This document shows positions 8,951-16,828 of a stretch of 64,000 nucleotides of DNA, in pieces. The stretch is from assembly GCA_029776225.1 (NCBI GenBank), contig JAKOTR010000032.1, positions 1-64,000 of the forward strand. Reading direction: 5' to 3'. Below the pieces are notes generated by a model, which saw only the letters and a program-made list of their open reading frames with translations, was not told the origin of the DNA and ran no database searches. Position numbers and translations under genes: made by a program. This DNA comes from Acidobacteriota bacterium. Its GTDB lineage: Bacteria > Acidobacteriota > Terriglobia > Bryobacterales > Bryobacteraceae. How positions within the stretch are numbered: position 1 is the first letter of the stretch; each line of letters begins with the position of its first letter.

Positions 8951-9487
8951 ATGAATGTTCAGCGAAAGCAGCTGGTGACCCAATTCTGGTCAGTCGTGAT
9001 TATGCTGGCGGCGGCTGCCACGCCGGGTTGCGGCCTAAAGACGGCACAACCCGACGCGCCTGCTGCCATCGCGCCTCGAGGCGATTTGCGGCCTGCTCCG
9101 CAGTGGCTCGCGAACCGCCTTGCCCAAGCTGCCCCAGACGTCTTCTTCGGCCTCGGTGAGTATGCGATCGGGCTGCCGCAGCGTGAGGAACTCCTGCGGA
9201 TTGTTCCAGGGCTGAAGCAGATTCTTCGCGATTCCCCCGATCTGATCGTAGTGCTTGAAGGGCACTGCGACGACCGCGGTTCGGCGGAGTTCAACTTGCG
9301 CCTCGGACAACGGCGAGCCGAGGCGGTTCAACGAGTTCTCGTCAGTCAGGGCATCCCGGCCAATCATTTACGGATCGTCAGCTTTGGTGATACGCGGCCA
9401 CAATGTTTTACGCAAGACGAAGCTTGCCGGCAAAAGAATCGGCGAGTGCATTTCAGCGCAGCTCTGAGAGCCACCGACCAACGGTGA
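8951..9487 (+). CDS. OmpA/Pal-like outer-membrane lipoprotein
   Basis: The product has 178 residues from the ATG at 8951. It has a basic start, a hydrophobic core and a lipobox-like TPGC with Cys at residue 27, so it is likely lipidated and outer-membrane anchored. Residues about 70-175 form an OmpA-C/Pal domain: VLEGHCDDRGSAEFN, LGQRRAEAV, then RIVSFGDTRP and KNRRVHF at the end. This is the peptidoglycan (mDAP)-binding domain of peptidoglycan-associated lipoproteins. Extra Cys residues (GHCDD, QCF, EAC) differ from typical Pal. No Tol genes are adjacent, so it is probably an accessory paralogue. Confidence 0.8.
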   Translation: MNVQRKQLVTQFWSVVIMLAAAATPGCGLKTAQPDAPAAIAPRGDLRPAPQWLANRLAQAAPDVFFGLGEYAIGLPQREELLRIVPGLKQILRDSPDLIVVLEGHCDDRGSAEFNLRLGQRRAEAVQRVLVSQGIPANHLRIVSFGDTRPQCFTQDEACRQKNRRVHFSAALRATDQR

Positions 9488-9719
9488 CAAAGATGATGAT
9501 GGGGAGCCCGGCGGACGCACAGCGCGGCGAGTAAGGGCGTCTATGCAGCATGCTGTGCAAATCAAGATCCAAGCCATTCCGTTCATGCCGCTTCGGCGGA
9601 GAGCGAGCAGTTTGGGGGAATGCTGAGATTCGGCGGCTGCCTCCGGCAATAGCCGATGTTGACGGAACAGGCAACCGATTTCGACACGGACATGGCGTAG
9701 ATACTGGGAAGAAAATCTC

Positions 9720-10688
9720 ATGAGAATGTCGCAAATATTCCCCGCCTGGAGAATGATCCTGAAAGGGAGGAGGCCCTTCCTTTCCATCGAACTGACTCGC
9801 GAGTGCCCGCTCCATTGTCCCGGTTGCTATGCCTACGACCCGAATCACGCCGGTGTCGCGGGTTCGCTTCGCACGCTGGGTGACCTCAAAGGGAACGACC
9901 TGGTAAAGGGAGTACTTGCGGTCACTAAGCGGTTCCGCCCACTGCACCTGAGCATCGTTGGCGGCGAACCGCTTGTCCGCTGCCGGGAACTTGATACTCT
10001 TCTACCTCTATTAGCACCCACAGAGGTGCAGTTGGTTACGAGCGCGGTCCGCCCCATTCCTCCTGTGTGGGCGAAGCATGCGCACGTCCACATCGTCGTA
10101 TCAGTTGATGGGCTCCCACAGGAACACAACCGCCGCCGCGCGCCTGCAACCTACGACCGAATCCTCGAAAACATAGCGCACCATCAAGTGATTATCCATT
10201 GCACTATCACGCGTCAACTCATGCAGCGTCCCCGGTACTTGCACGATTTCGCCTCCTTCTGGTCCAAGCGCCCCGAAGTACGGAAGATCTGGTTCAGCCT
10301 CTTCACGCCACAATCTGGACAGTTCCCCGAGGAGCGCCTGAGCTTCCTCGAGCGAGAACGCGCGGTTATGGATCTTGCGGAACTTCCGGCGCTGTTTCCA
10401 AAAGTCTATGCATCCAGGGCTCTTCTCGATGGATACGCGCATCCGCCAGAGAGCCCTGCGCAGTGCACCTTCGCGCGCATCACTACTTGCATCTCGGCTG
10501 ACCTGGAGACCGAGATAAGTCCTTGTGAACTGGGCGGGAAGCCGGAGTGCCGCCAATGCGGGTGCATTGCATCGGCAGGATTGGCTGCGATCAGCCGTTA
10601 TCGGATCGCGGGGCTCGTCGCAGTGGACCGCGTTTATCAGTTGTCATGCAAGATCGGCGACGCGCGCCGCCGGCGCAAGGCGGGCTAA
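9720..10688 (+). CDS. Short radical SAM enzyme (second of three)
   Basis: The product has 322 residues; ATG at 9720 (an in-frame ATG lies 6 bp on). The radical SAM motif is very near the N-terminus: IELTRECPLHCPGCYAY with Cys 29, 33 and 36. The SAM-binding SIVGGEPLVR motif follows, then VQLVTSAVRPIP and HIVVSVDGLPQEHNRR, all as in the TIM-barrel core. Near the C-terminus a Cys cluster (AQCTFA, TTCISAD, SPCELGG, PECRQCGCIA) could bind an auxiliary Fe-S cluster. There is no B12 domain. The product of this family is unknown to me. It lies 232 bp after the Pal-like gene and 24 bp before a pseudo-receiver gene. Confidence 0.8.
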   Translation: MRMSQIFPAWRMILKGRRPFLSIELTRECPLHCPGCYAYDPNHAGVAGSLRTLGDLKGNDLVKGVLAVTKRFRPLHLSIVGGEPLVRCRELDTLLPLLAPTEVQLVTSAVRPIPPVWAKHAHVHIVVSVDGLPQEHNRRRAPATYDRILENIAHHQVIIHCTITRQLMQRPRYLHDFASFWSKRPEVRKIWFSLFTPQSGQFPEERLSFLERERAVMDLAELPALFPKVYASRALLDGYAHPPESPAQCTFARITTCISADLETEISPCELGGKPECRQCGCIASAGLAAISRYRIAGLVAVDRVYQLSCKIGDARRRRKAG

Positions 10689-10712
10689 GCGGCGAGAGCA
10701 CGAGGTGGCGGT

Positions 10713-11078
10713 TTGATTGTGTTTATCTCGGCATCCCAGGAACATGAGCGCGCATTCCTCCAAATGGCTGGCTCGATCAACCAGCCAATCATCAGCGTGC
10801 GCGACGTGAGAAGTGCGGAGGCCGTTATCGAGGAGTATCGCCCGCAGGTCGTCGTCTGCGATACGGACACAAGAGATGTCGGCTCATGGCGGGATTTACT
10901 TCAGCCTGGCGTCGGACTGCCTGACTTCAAGCTGATCGTCGTCTCGCGCCATGCCGACGACGCACTTTGGGCCGAGGTGCTGAACCTCGGTGGATTCGAC
11001 GTGCTGCCCATTCCAGTTCGGCGGGAGGAAATTGAGCGTGTGATGCGTTCTGCGCTTTGCCGCCAACCTTCCATCTAA
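10713..11078 (+). CDS. Receiver-like (CheY-fold) protein, degenerate
   Basis: The product has 121 residues and begins at TTG 10713 with GAGGTGG upstream. The length and strand order fit a lone receiver domain: IVFISASQE, then VVVCDTDTRDVGSWRDLL with the candidate phospho-Asp, LIVVSRH, and GGFDVLPIPVRREEIERVM. The conserved Lys before the last cis-Pro (normally K-P) is replaced: the segment reads LPIPV. The acidic pair after beta-1 is absent (ISASQEHE). It is therefore probably phosphorylation-independent. Placement between two radical SAM genes implies a local sensory or scaffolding role; that is inference. No kinase is adjacent. Confidence 0.65.
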   Translation: MIVFISASQEHERAFLQMAGSINQPIISVRDVRSAEAVIEEYRPQVVVCDTDTRDVGSWRDLLQPGVGLPDFKLIVVSRHADDALWAEVLNLGGFDVLPIPVRREEIERVMRSALCRQPSI

Positions 11079-11229
11079 TCAAGTCGGTTCGAGGTCCCGC
11101 CGATGGCGCAGCGCGCCGCTCCCTTTGCAGGCGGCGTCTCTTGCCGACGAGCAAGTCATTTGCCGCGGCAGCCGATGGGCCTCGGCGACCTCTAGCCCGG
11201 CTTCAACCTCTCCGGAAGAGTCCGTTTTG

Positions 11230-12630
11230 ATGGCCCAGTGTTGGAACGCGACGTGCATCTTTCGTGTTGGACACCACCTTATGTGCGACATCGAAGGTGC
11301 TTCGCAAATAGGGAGGTTCGAGAAGCATATGCCAACTGTGCCGCCCACTTACGCCGCCTCAGAAGGCACTGACCCTCGGAACGGTGTTTTACCAGGATTG
11401 CCGGGCAAATCCAAGCAAAAGGCGCCCTCGGGGGATGATACGCCTTTGACTCTGCCGGATCCTGTGTTCCCTTTGCATCCTGACAAGTGCGGAGATGTGC
11501 CACCCGATCCGCGCTCCGTGCCAAGAGACGGGAATCCCTACAGAACTCGCGTCACCCCGTTCATGGTGCGCCGCGCCCTACGCGGCTGGCTTTACCCTTA
11601 CTTGCGATCCCGGCTCACGCTTGGCGAGTTTCACCCGATCATCGCCTACCTGTTCACAGAATGGAAGTGCAATTTGGACTGTCACTACTGCTGGGCTTTT
11701 GATAACCGCGTGATGGGGATGACTGAGGAGACCGCCAGACGCGCCATCGACTGGCTGCACGAGACTGGGTGCCGCGTCCTGGCACTGATGGGCGGAGAGG
11801 TCTTGTTGCGGCCGCAGTTCGTTCACAAGGTGGTCTATTACGCCGCCAGGAAGGGCTTCTGGGTCTACGTGCCGACGAACGGCCGACTGATGCGTCCGGA
11901 TGTGATTGACAGGCTGGCAGACGCAGGCGCCGCGACATTCAATCTTGCCGTTGACTCGGTGAAGGAGCGTCCCGAACTGCCAAAAGCGCTCGAGCCGATC
12001 CGGCCGTATTTTAACTACCTCATCAAGAAGCAGTACGTCTATGACTACAGCGTCTTCTTCAACATCAACATCACGCGCATCAATCTGGATGATGTCAAGC
12101 AGCTGACCGAGATTGCTCATGATGTTGGGATTGCGACCGACTACCACATCAACGAGGCGCCGATGCTCGATCAACCGCACTTCAAACACAAGGACGCGAA
12201 TAGCACGTTCATCACACACGAGGATTGGCCCGAGGTCGACGCAGTCATCGACTGGTTGATCGACAAGCAGCGTCAAGGCTACAAAATGGTGAATTCCATC
12301 CGCCGCCTGGAACAGATGAAGGAGTTTATGCGGGGGAAACTCCAGGAGTGGCATTGCCGGGCGGGCCAGAACGCCTTGATTATCCGAACGGACGGCACCC
12401 TGGCCCCTTGCTTTCCGATGTACTCGGCCAAGTGCGATTGGGGCGTTGTGGGAAGGCCGAAGTTCGATCCTAGCGGGCTACGCACGATGAAAGCCGGATG
12501 CCAGCCCCGTTGCTATTCCACACTGAATCACAACCTCGCCTACTGCTACGACGCCGGCCGCGCCTTCAAGTGGGTTCTAAAGCAGACGCTGCGCGGCTTT
12601 CGAGGAACCACAGGCGCATTCGAGGATTGA
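11230..12630 (+). CDS. Radical SAM enzyme (third of three)
   Basis: The product has about 466 residues. The start is uncertain: the ATG at 11230 has GGAAGAG about 10 bp upstream, while ATG 11329 lies 12 bp after GGGAGG. The longer form adds a Cys/His-rich head (CWNATCIF, GHHLMC). The cluster motif CNLDCHYC (Cys 147, 151, 154) follows TEW. LMGGEVLLR replaces the usual GGEP. Two C-terminal Cys groups (WHCRAG, APCFPMY, AKCDWG, then GCQPRCYSTLNHNLAYC) suggest auxiliary Fe-S binding. Architecture resembles small lipid- or peptide-acting radical SAM proteins with an FNxxDS region, but I do not recognise the exact family. A 25-codon ORF follows 20 bp later. Confidence 0.8.
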   Translation: MAQCWNATCIFRVGHHLMCDIEGASQIGRFEKHMPTVPPTYAASEGTDPRNGVLPGLPGKSKQKAPSGDDTPLTLPDPVFPLHPDKCGDVPPDPRSVPRDGNPYRTRVTPFMVRRALRGWLYPYLRSRLTLGEFHPIIAYLFTEWKCNLDCHYCWAFDNRVMGMTEETARRAIDWLHETGCRVLALMGGEVLLRPQFVHKVVYYAARKGFWVYVPTNGRLMRPDVIDRLADAGAATFNLAVDSVKERPELPKALEPIRPYFNYLIKKQYVYDYSVFFNINITRINLDDVKQLTEIAHDVGIATDYHINEAPMLDQPHFKHKDANSTFITHEDWPEVDAVIDWLIDKQRQGYKMVNSIRRLEQMKEFMRGKLQEWHCRAGQNALIIRTDGTLAPCFPMYSAKCDWGVVGRPKFDPSGLRTMKAGCQPRCYSTLNHNLAYCYDAGRAFKWVLKQTLRGFRGTTGAFED

Positions 12631-12650
12631 GAGCAGGAGAGGGTGCAGCG

Positions 12651-12728
12651 ATGCTGGCAATTACAGGCAGCTCAGTAATCTTCTGGAATGAATTGGCACC
12701 AGGCATTCGAAATGGCTTTGCGAGGTGA
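12651..12728 (+). CDS. Possible 25-residue peptide downstream of a radical SAM gene
   Basis: The ORF ATG 12651 to TGA 12728 is preceded by AGGAGAGGG with ideal spacing. It encodes a peptide beginning MLAITGSSVIFWNE and ending GIRNGFAR. It sits between the third radical SAM gene and the TraR/DksA gene with short gaps, as a translated small gene or leader would. It lacks an obvious leader/core split, Cys pairs or a double-Gly cleavage site, so a RiPP precursor role is only a suggestion. It could equally be spurious. Confidence 0.3.
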   Translation: MLAITGSSVIFWNELAPGIRNGFAR

Positions 12729-12760
12729 AATGCACGACCCGGCCTGCGGAGAGCACGATA

Positions 12761-13165
12761 ATGACGGAAGCTCAAGTCGTACGCATTAAATGGGCTCTGG
12801 AGGCCAAACGAGAGGAACTCGTCGCGGACATCCGCAAACAGGTTTCGGAGCTGGCTATCGGCGACAGCGTACATGACCCCACGGACCAGATTCAGAACAT
12901 GACCCAGCGGGACGTGGCCGTTGACAATCTACACCGGCTGTCACAAACGCTGTCGAGTGTCGAACACTCGCTTGGCGCAATCACCGATGGCTGCTATGGC
13001 TGTTGTGTCGAGTGTGGCGAGCCGATCGCCCCCAGGAGGCTCGAGATTGTCCCATGGGCAACGCACTGCATCGGTTGTCAAGCGCACTTGGAGCAAGTCG
13101 TGACCACGAGTAATTCCCGAGCCGAATTACCTCGTCTTTCCTTGGGCGACCGAGAAGCGGCCTGA
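12761..13165 (+). CDS. TraR/DksA-family zinc-finger protein
   Basis: The product has 134 residues. ATG 12761 is preferred over the upstream GTG because GGAGAG lies 7 bp before it. The N-terminal half is a helical hairpin rich in Lys/Glu (RIKWALEAKREELVADIRK). Its tip region reads HDPTDQIQNMTQRD. The C-terminus holds a four-Cys zinc finger, CYGCCVECGEPI followed by THCIGCQ, typical of DksA/TraR proteins that enter the RNA polymerase secondary channel and modulate initiation. The canonical DxxDxA tip acidic motif is only partly matched. It ends the radical SAM cluster and converges on the TetR gene. Confidence 0.8.
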   Translation: MTEAQVVRIKWALEAKREELVADIRKQVSELAIGDSVHDPTDQIQNMTQRDVAVDNLHRLSQTLSSVEHSLGAITDGCYGCCVECGEPIAPRRLEIVPWATHCIGCQAHLEQVVTTSNSRAELPRLSLGDREAA

Positions 13166-13191
13166 CGCTGAGTGACGTTCAGGACACTGGG

Positions 13192-13869
13192 TTACTTCAG
13201 AATTGCGGACGCTTGCCGCGCCACTCCGGCGGCAAATCGGCGGGCGAGTTGGGCCGCGGTATCTGGAGTACGCCGGTGCGCAGCAAGCCAGAAGCCATAG
13301 GCGAGGCACGCATCAACCGCATAGGAAACGAAGTCCGTGGACAGATGAGCGCGGGTGCGCGAATCCGCAGACCTTCTGGAGAGTTCGCGCTCCCACAAGA
13401 GCACGATGCTATCCTCCTCCTTGCGGCATAGCTCATCGGCGCACTCGGGAAGTTCCAATAGTGCCCAGCTCATCAGCGTGGCGTTTGCCCGGCCAGAGAG
13501 GCAGACTGCCACTGTTGCCTCTGCCATCGCCCGAATGAGAATCTCCGGGGTCTTGCCTTTGATGCGGGCCAGCCGCACCTCGAGTTCACGTAGGCGTTGA
13601 GCCATATTATTCTCGACGGTAGCCTGGAATAGCAGCCTCTTACTGCCAAAATGCGAATACAGGACCGGCTGCGTGATCCCCGCAGAGGTGACGAGTGCCC
13701 GGGTTGTAGTCCCGCAAAGGCCATGCTGTGTGAATTGGGCTGTGGCGATCTCGAGTAACTGGGTTCTCCGCGCCGCGCTGGTAAGGCGCTTCGGATGCCG
13801 CTGTGGCTGCGTGTCTCGAGTACTCGGAGCACCGGGCTTGTGCGGTACTGTCAATGGATGGTGTTCCAT
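13192..13869 (-). CDS. TetR-family transcriptional repressor
   Basis: The product has 225 residues. ATG 13869 is supported by GGGAGG 7 bp upstream; a longer frame adds 16 codons. Residues about 35-80 form the TetR DNA-binding domain: LEIATAQFTQHGLCGTTTRALVTSAGIT then LYSHFGSKRLLF. The remainder is a helical ligand-binding and dimer domain. It lies 53 bp downstream of a STAS-like gene on the same strand and near the divergent activator and RND efflux operon. That placement suggests it represses the efflux genes, as AcrR-type regulators do; this is inference. Confidence 0.85.
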   Translation of the reverse strand: MEHHPLTVPHKPGAPSTRDTQPQRHPKRLTSAARRTQLLEIATAQFTQHGLCGTTTRALVTSAGITQPVLYSHFGSKRLLFQATVENNMAQRLRELEVRLARIKGKTPEILIRAMAEATVAVCLSGRANATLMSWALLELPECADELCRKEEDSIVLLWERELSRRSADSRTRAHLSTDFVSYAVDACLAYGFWLAAHRRTPDTAAQLARRFAAGVARQASAILK

Positions 13870-13922
13870 TCTTTCGCCTCCCATCTGCTGCAAGATCTGA
13901 CAGTCCAGAGGGCGCAACCAGG

Positions 13923-14204
13923 TCAGCCCTCTCCGCCCCTGATTTTCGTAAGCTCCTGCACAAGGTACGCAGTGTAAATACCGCTGGCAAGCAGGCGGAC
14001 GCCGCGTGCCGCAAGGCGGCGGAGTAATGCCCGGCCGGCTTGGTCGATGGCCGTGACATCGCGGAGGAGGAGGTCGGTTGGCCTGCCCGTCGATATGACT
14101 TGATCACAGCAGGACTCGATAACCCCGATGTAGTCTGCCGTGAGTTGCCCGTCGACGGTGATGACTGTCCGTGTCTGCTCCTCTACTTTGCTAATCCTGA
14201 ACAT
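13923..14204 (-). CDS. Small STAS-like domain protein
   Basis: The product has about 93 residues from ATG 14204 (a longer frame to 14339 exists, with unconvincing composition). It reads as a compact alpha/beta domain: TRTVITVDGQLTADYIG, then RPTDLLLRDVTAIDQAGRALLRRLAARGVRLLASG. This resembles anti-anti-sigma/STAS proteins, where DVT-x-ID-x-AG replaces the D-S motif that carries the phospho-Ser in SpoIIAA. A STAS variant without the Ser is probably a structural or ligand-binding module. It precedes the TetR gene on the minus strand and may be co-transcribed with it. Confidence 0.6.
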   Translation of the reverse strand: MFRISKVEEQTRTVITVDGQLTADYIGVIESCCDQVISTGRPTDLLLRDVTAIDQAGRALLRRLAARGVRLLASGIYTAYLVQELTKIRGGEG

Positions 14205-14484
14205 GGCGCCCCACTGGATCACCTGACACCGTCTGCGGATGCACGCGCGCAGCCAATCCACTGCCAGCGTCGCACCGCCGGAGAGCGACCGTCCTGCGAG
14301 CACCGAAGGTTCGCTAGGAAACCGAAATGCAGCAGGCATTGGGTCGAGTTGCTAGACTTCACCGTGCGGCCGCTTCGAGCTCCGGCGTTTCGGCACAGAG
14401 CGCCGTAGCGGCTGCAACTGGGAGGGCTTTCAGGCAGCCGGAAAGCCAGCCCTGGAAACGAGCACACGGCTTCGGCGAGTGGCC

Positions 14485-16596
14485 ATGCCGACGATCAACA
14501 TCTGCCAACGTCAGTTGCCATGCTCGGCAGCTTCTGGTAGCATCTTCAACGTGGGGCCTTCAGATTCGGAGATCTACAGAGCGCTCTTCAATCTTTCGCA
14601 AGCAATCGCCGGACACACCGACCTCGAGACTCTGTGCAACTCGCTGGCGGAGTGCCTGCGGCGCGTCGTTGCGTTTGATTTTCTAGCCTTGGTTCTCCAC
14701 GATCCCGTTCACGATCAACTCCGTCTGCATGCGGTTAGCGCGAATAGGCCCGACCAGGGCAACGAAGAGAAAAAGGGGATTGCCCTTCCGGCGGGCGGTG
14801 ACCATTTCGGTGCATGGGTTTGGCGCGAACAGAAGCCGCTGGTCCTGTCTCCACTCAAGGATGAGAACCGCTGGGGGGACGTGCTAGAGGAAGCTCAAAG
14901 AGCCGGCATTCAGGCGTTGGTTCTCGTGCCCCTTTCGAACGGCCATCGCCGTCTGGGGATACTTGGGTTCGGATTCACGGAGCCTTTCCGGCCGGAGGAG
15001 GGGGCGCTGGCATTCCTTCAGCGGGTAGCCTCGGAAGTCGCTGTCTCCGTCGAAGGATACCTCACACGGCAGGCGCTCCTGAGCGAACGCGACCGTATGC
15101 GAACGCTGTTCGAAATCACTAGCGCCCTAGCCTCCAAACTTCCCATGGAAGAGCTCTTTCCGGCGATATCAGAACAGCTTCGGCGGGTGGTAGCTTACGA
15201 TTTCGCGATCATGGGGCTGCTCGACAAAGCCACAGGCGCAATTCACCTGAGCGGGTTGCATTCTCCGGATGGCATTCAGGTTGAGCTTGACGAGACTTCA
15301 GCCCGCCCGGAAGGTCTCCCTGTGGGCCAAGCACTGGCCACGGGAAAGCCAGTTGTGATCACCGACGCTGACTTTGAACGATTTTCCTCGCCGACCTACC
15401 GGAAGTACTACTTGGAACTTGGCCTTCGTTCGGGCTGTTTTTTCCCTCTTGTGGGCAGAAATGGAAGTTGCGGCGTGCTCGGGCTGGCGCGCCGGAACGG
15501 CGAGCCGTTTACCCAAGACGAAGTGGATTTGCTGGTTCAGGTGTCGCGGCAGATCGCTATGGCGATAGAGAACTCGCTCGCCTACCACGAACTCTCCCAG
15601 ATCAAGGACAAGCTGGCCACCGAAAAACTGTACCTCGAAGACGAGATCCGCATTGATCAGAACCTGGGAGAGATGATCGGGGAGAGCCCAGCGTTCCGAG
15701 CAGTCTTGAGCGCCATTGAGATAGTTTCTCCGACCGATGCCACCGTGCTCATTGAAGGCGAAACCGGCACTGGCAAGGAGCTGGTCGCGCGCGCGATCCA
15801 CTCTCTGAGTGGACGAAGCAAGCGGTCCTTCATCAAAGTCAACTGCGCCGCCATTCCTGCGACGCTACTCGAAAGCGAGCTGTTCGGACACGAAAAGGGC
15901 TCGTTCACCGGCGCGTTCACCCAGAAGATCGGGCGGTTTGAGCTGGCTCACCAGGGAACACTGTTCCTGGATGAGGTAGGAGAGATACCGCTTGAGCTTC
16001 AGCCCAAACTATTGCGCGCCATCCAGGAGCAGGAACTGGAACGATTGGGTGGGAATCGGACAATCCAGGTGGACGTCCGCTTTATCGCCGCGACTAACCG
16101 TAATCTCAAGCAATTGGTTGAGGAAGGTAAGTTCCGCAGCGACCTCTACTACCGGCTTCATGTCTTTCCTTTGACGGTTCCGCCTTTGCGCGAGCGCAAA
16201 GAAGACATTCCTCTCCTCATCCGCTACTTTGCTCAGAAGTACGCGAAACGCCTGAACCGCCCCATCGAGTCCATCCCATCAGCCGCCATCGAGGCGCTCA
16301 TGAACTATGAGTGGCCGGGGAACATTCGGGAATTGCAGCACGTGATTGAGCGGTCAGTGATTCTTAGCCGTGGCCCTGTCCTTCAAATCGCGATGCCGGA
16401 AATAGCCAGATCCTCTGTCTATCCCAGAACGCCGAGATTCGGGGACGCCGCCGAGCGTGAACGGATCCTCCGGGCCTTGCAGGAATCCCATGGGAAAGTG
16501 GCAGGTCCGAACGGAGCCGCCGCCCGTCTTGGCTTTCCCCGCACGACCCTACAGTCCCGGATGAAGAAGCTTGGGATCCGACGGGAATACCGGTGA
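14485..16596 (+). CDS. Sigma-54-dependent activator with two GAF domains (FhlA-like)
   Basis: The product has about 703 residues (ATG 14485; GTG 14479 two codons upstream). Two GAF sensor domains occupy about residues 30-190 and 205-365. A AAA+ domain follows: Walker A GETGTGKE at 425-432, the sigma-54 contact loop as GSFTGAF (a GAFTGA variant), Walker B GTLFLDEVGE, then FIAATNRNL. The C-terminal Fis-type helix-turn-helix reads GPNGAAARLGFPRTTLQSRMKKLGI. It is transcribed toward the RND operon, whose adaptor begins 232 bp downstream, and probably activates it in response to a small ligand. I found no convincing -24/-12 promoter by eye. Confidence 0.9.
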   Translation: MPTINICQRQLPCSAASGSIFNVGPSDSEIYRALFNLSQAIAGHTDLETLCNSLAECLRRVVAFDFLALVLHDPVHDQLRLHAVSANRPDQGNEEKKGIALPAGGDHFGAWVWREQKPLVLSPLKDENRWGDVLEEAQRAGIQALVLVPLSNGHRRLGILGFGFTEPFRPEEGALAFLQRVASEVAVSVEGYLTRQALLSERDRMRTLFEITSALASKLPMEELFPAISEQLRRVVAYDFAIMGLLDKATGAIHLSGLHSPDGIQVELDETSARPEGLPVGQALATGKPVVITDADFERFSSPTYRKYYLELGLRSGCFFPLVGRNGSCGVLGLARRNGEPFTQDEVDLLVQVSRQIAMAIENSLAYHELSQIKDKLATEKLYLEDEIRIDQNLGEMIGESPAFRAVLSAIEIVSPTDATVLIEGETGTGKELVARAIHSLSGRSKRSFIKVNCAAIPATLLESELFGHEKGSFTGAFTQKIGRFELAHQGTLFLDEVGEIPLELQPKLLRAIQEQELERLGGNRTIQVDVRFIAATNRNLKQLVEEGKFRSDLYYRLHVFPLTVPPLRERKEDIPLLIRYFAQKYAKRLNRPIESIPSAAIEALMNYEWPGNIRELQHVIERSVILSRGPVLQIAMPEIARSSVYPRTPRFGDAAERERILRALQESHGKVAGPNGAAARLGFPRTTLQSRMKKLGIRREYR

Positions 16597-16597
16597 T

Positions 16598-16633
16598 CTC
16601 GTCAATTGACCGGCATGTGCCGAAACTGACGAG
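16598..16633. promoter_or_regulatory. Inverted repeats between activator and efflux operon
   Basis: Arms CTCGTCA (16598-16604) and TGACGAG (16627-16633) enclose two further palindromes, GTCAATTGAC (16601-16610) and CGGC-ATGT-GCCG (16611-16622). This lies right after the activator stop and about 200 bp upstream of the adaptor gene. It could be an enhancer site for the sigma-54 activator, a TetR operator or a weak hairpin; no T-tract follows. Confidence 0.35.
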
Positions 16634-16828
16634 GCTGCCATCGGCAGATCGCCGCTAAGTCATTCATTCCATACCTCAGCGCCCCGGCAATCCTCCTGCA
16701 TCCGTGTCTTGTTGCACCGGAACGCGCACGGTTCGAACGCTGACCGCCAACGAGGCAGGGACCGTCCGCACTGGCGTGGTGTGAATGAGCACCGTATCCG
16801 AGAAACACAAAAGGAGCCGCAATCGCTT

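Noticed and set aside
16700-16810. Sigma-54 -24/-12 promoter before the adaptor gene
   Set aside because: No GG/GC pair with the right spacing was convincing by eye; the activator context alone is not evidence.
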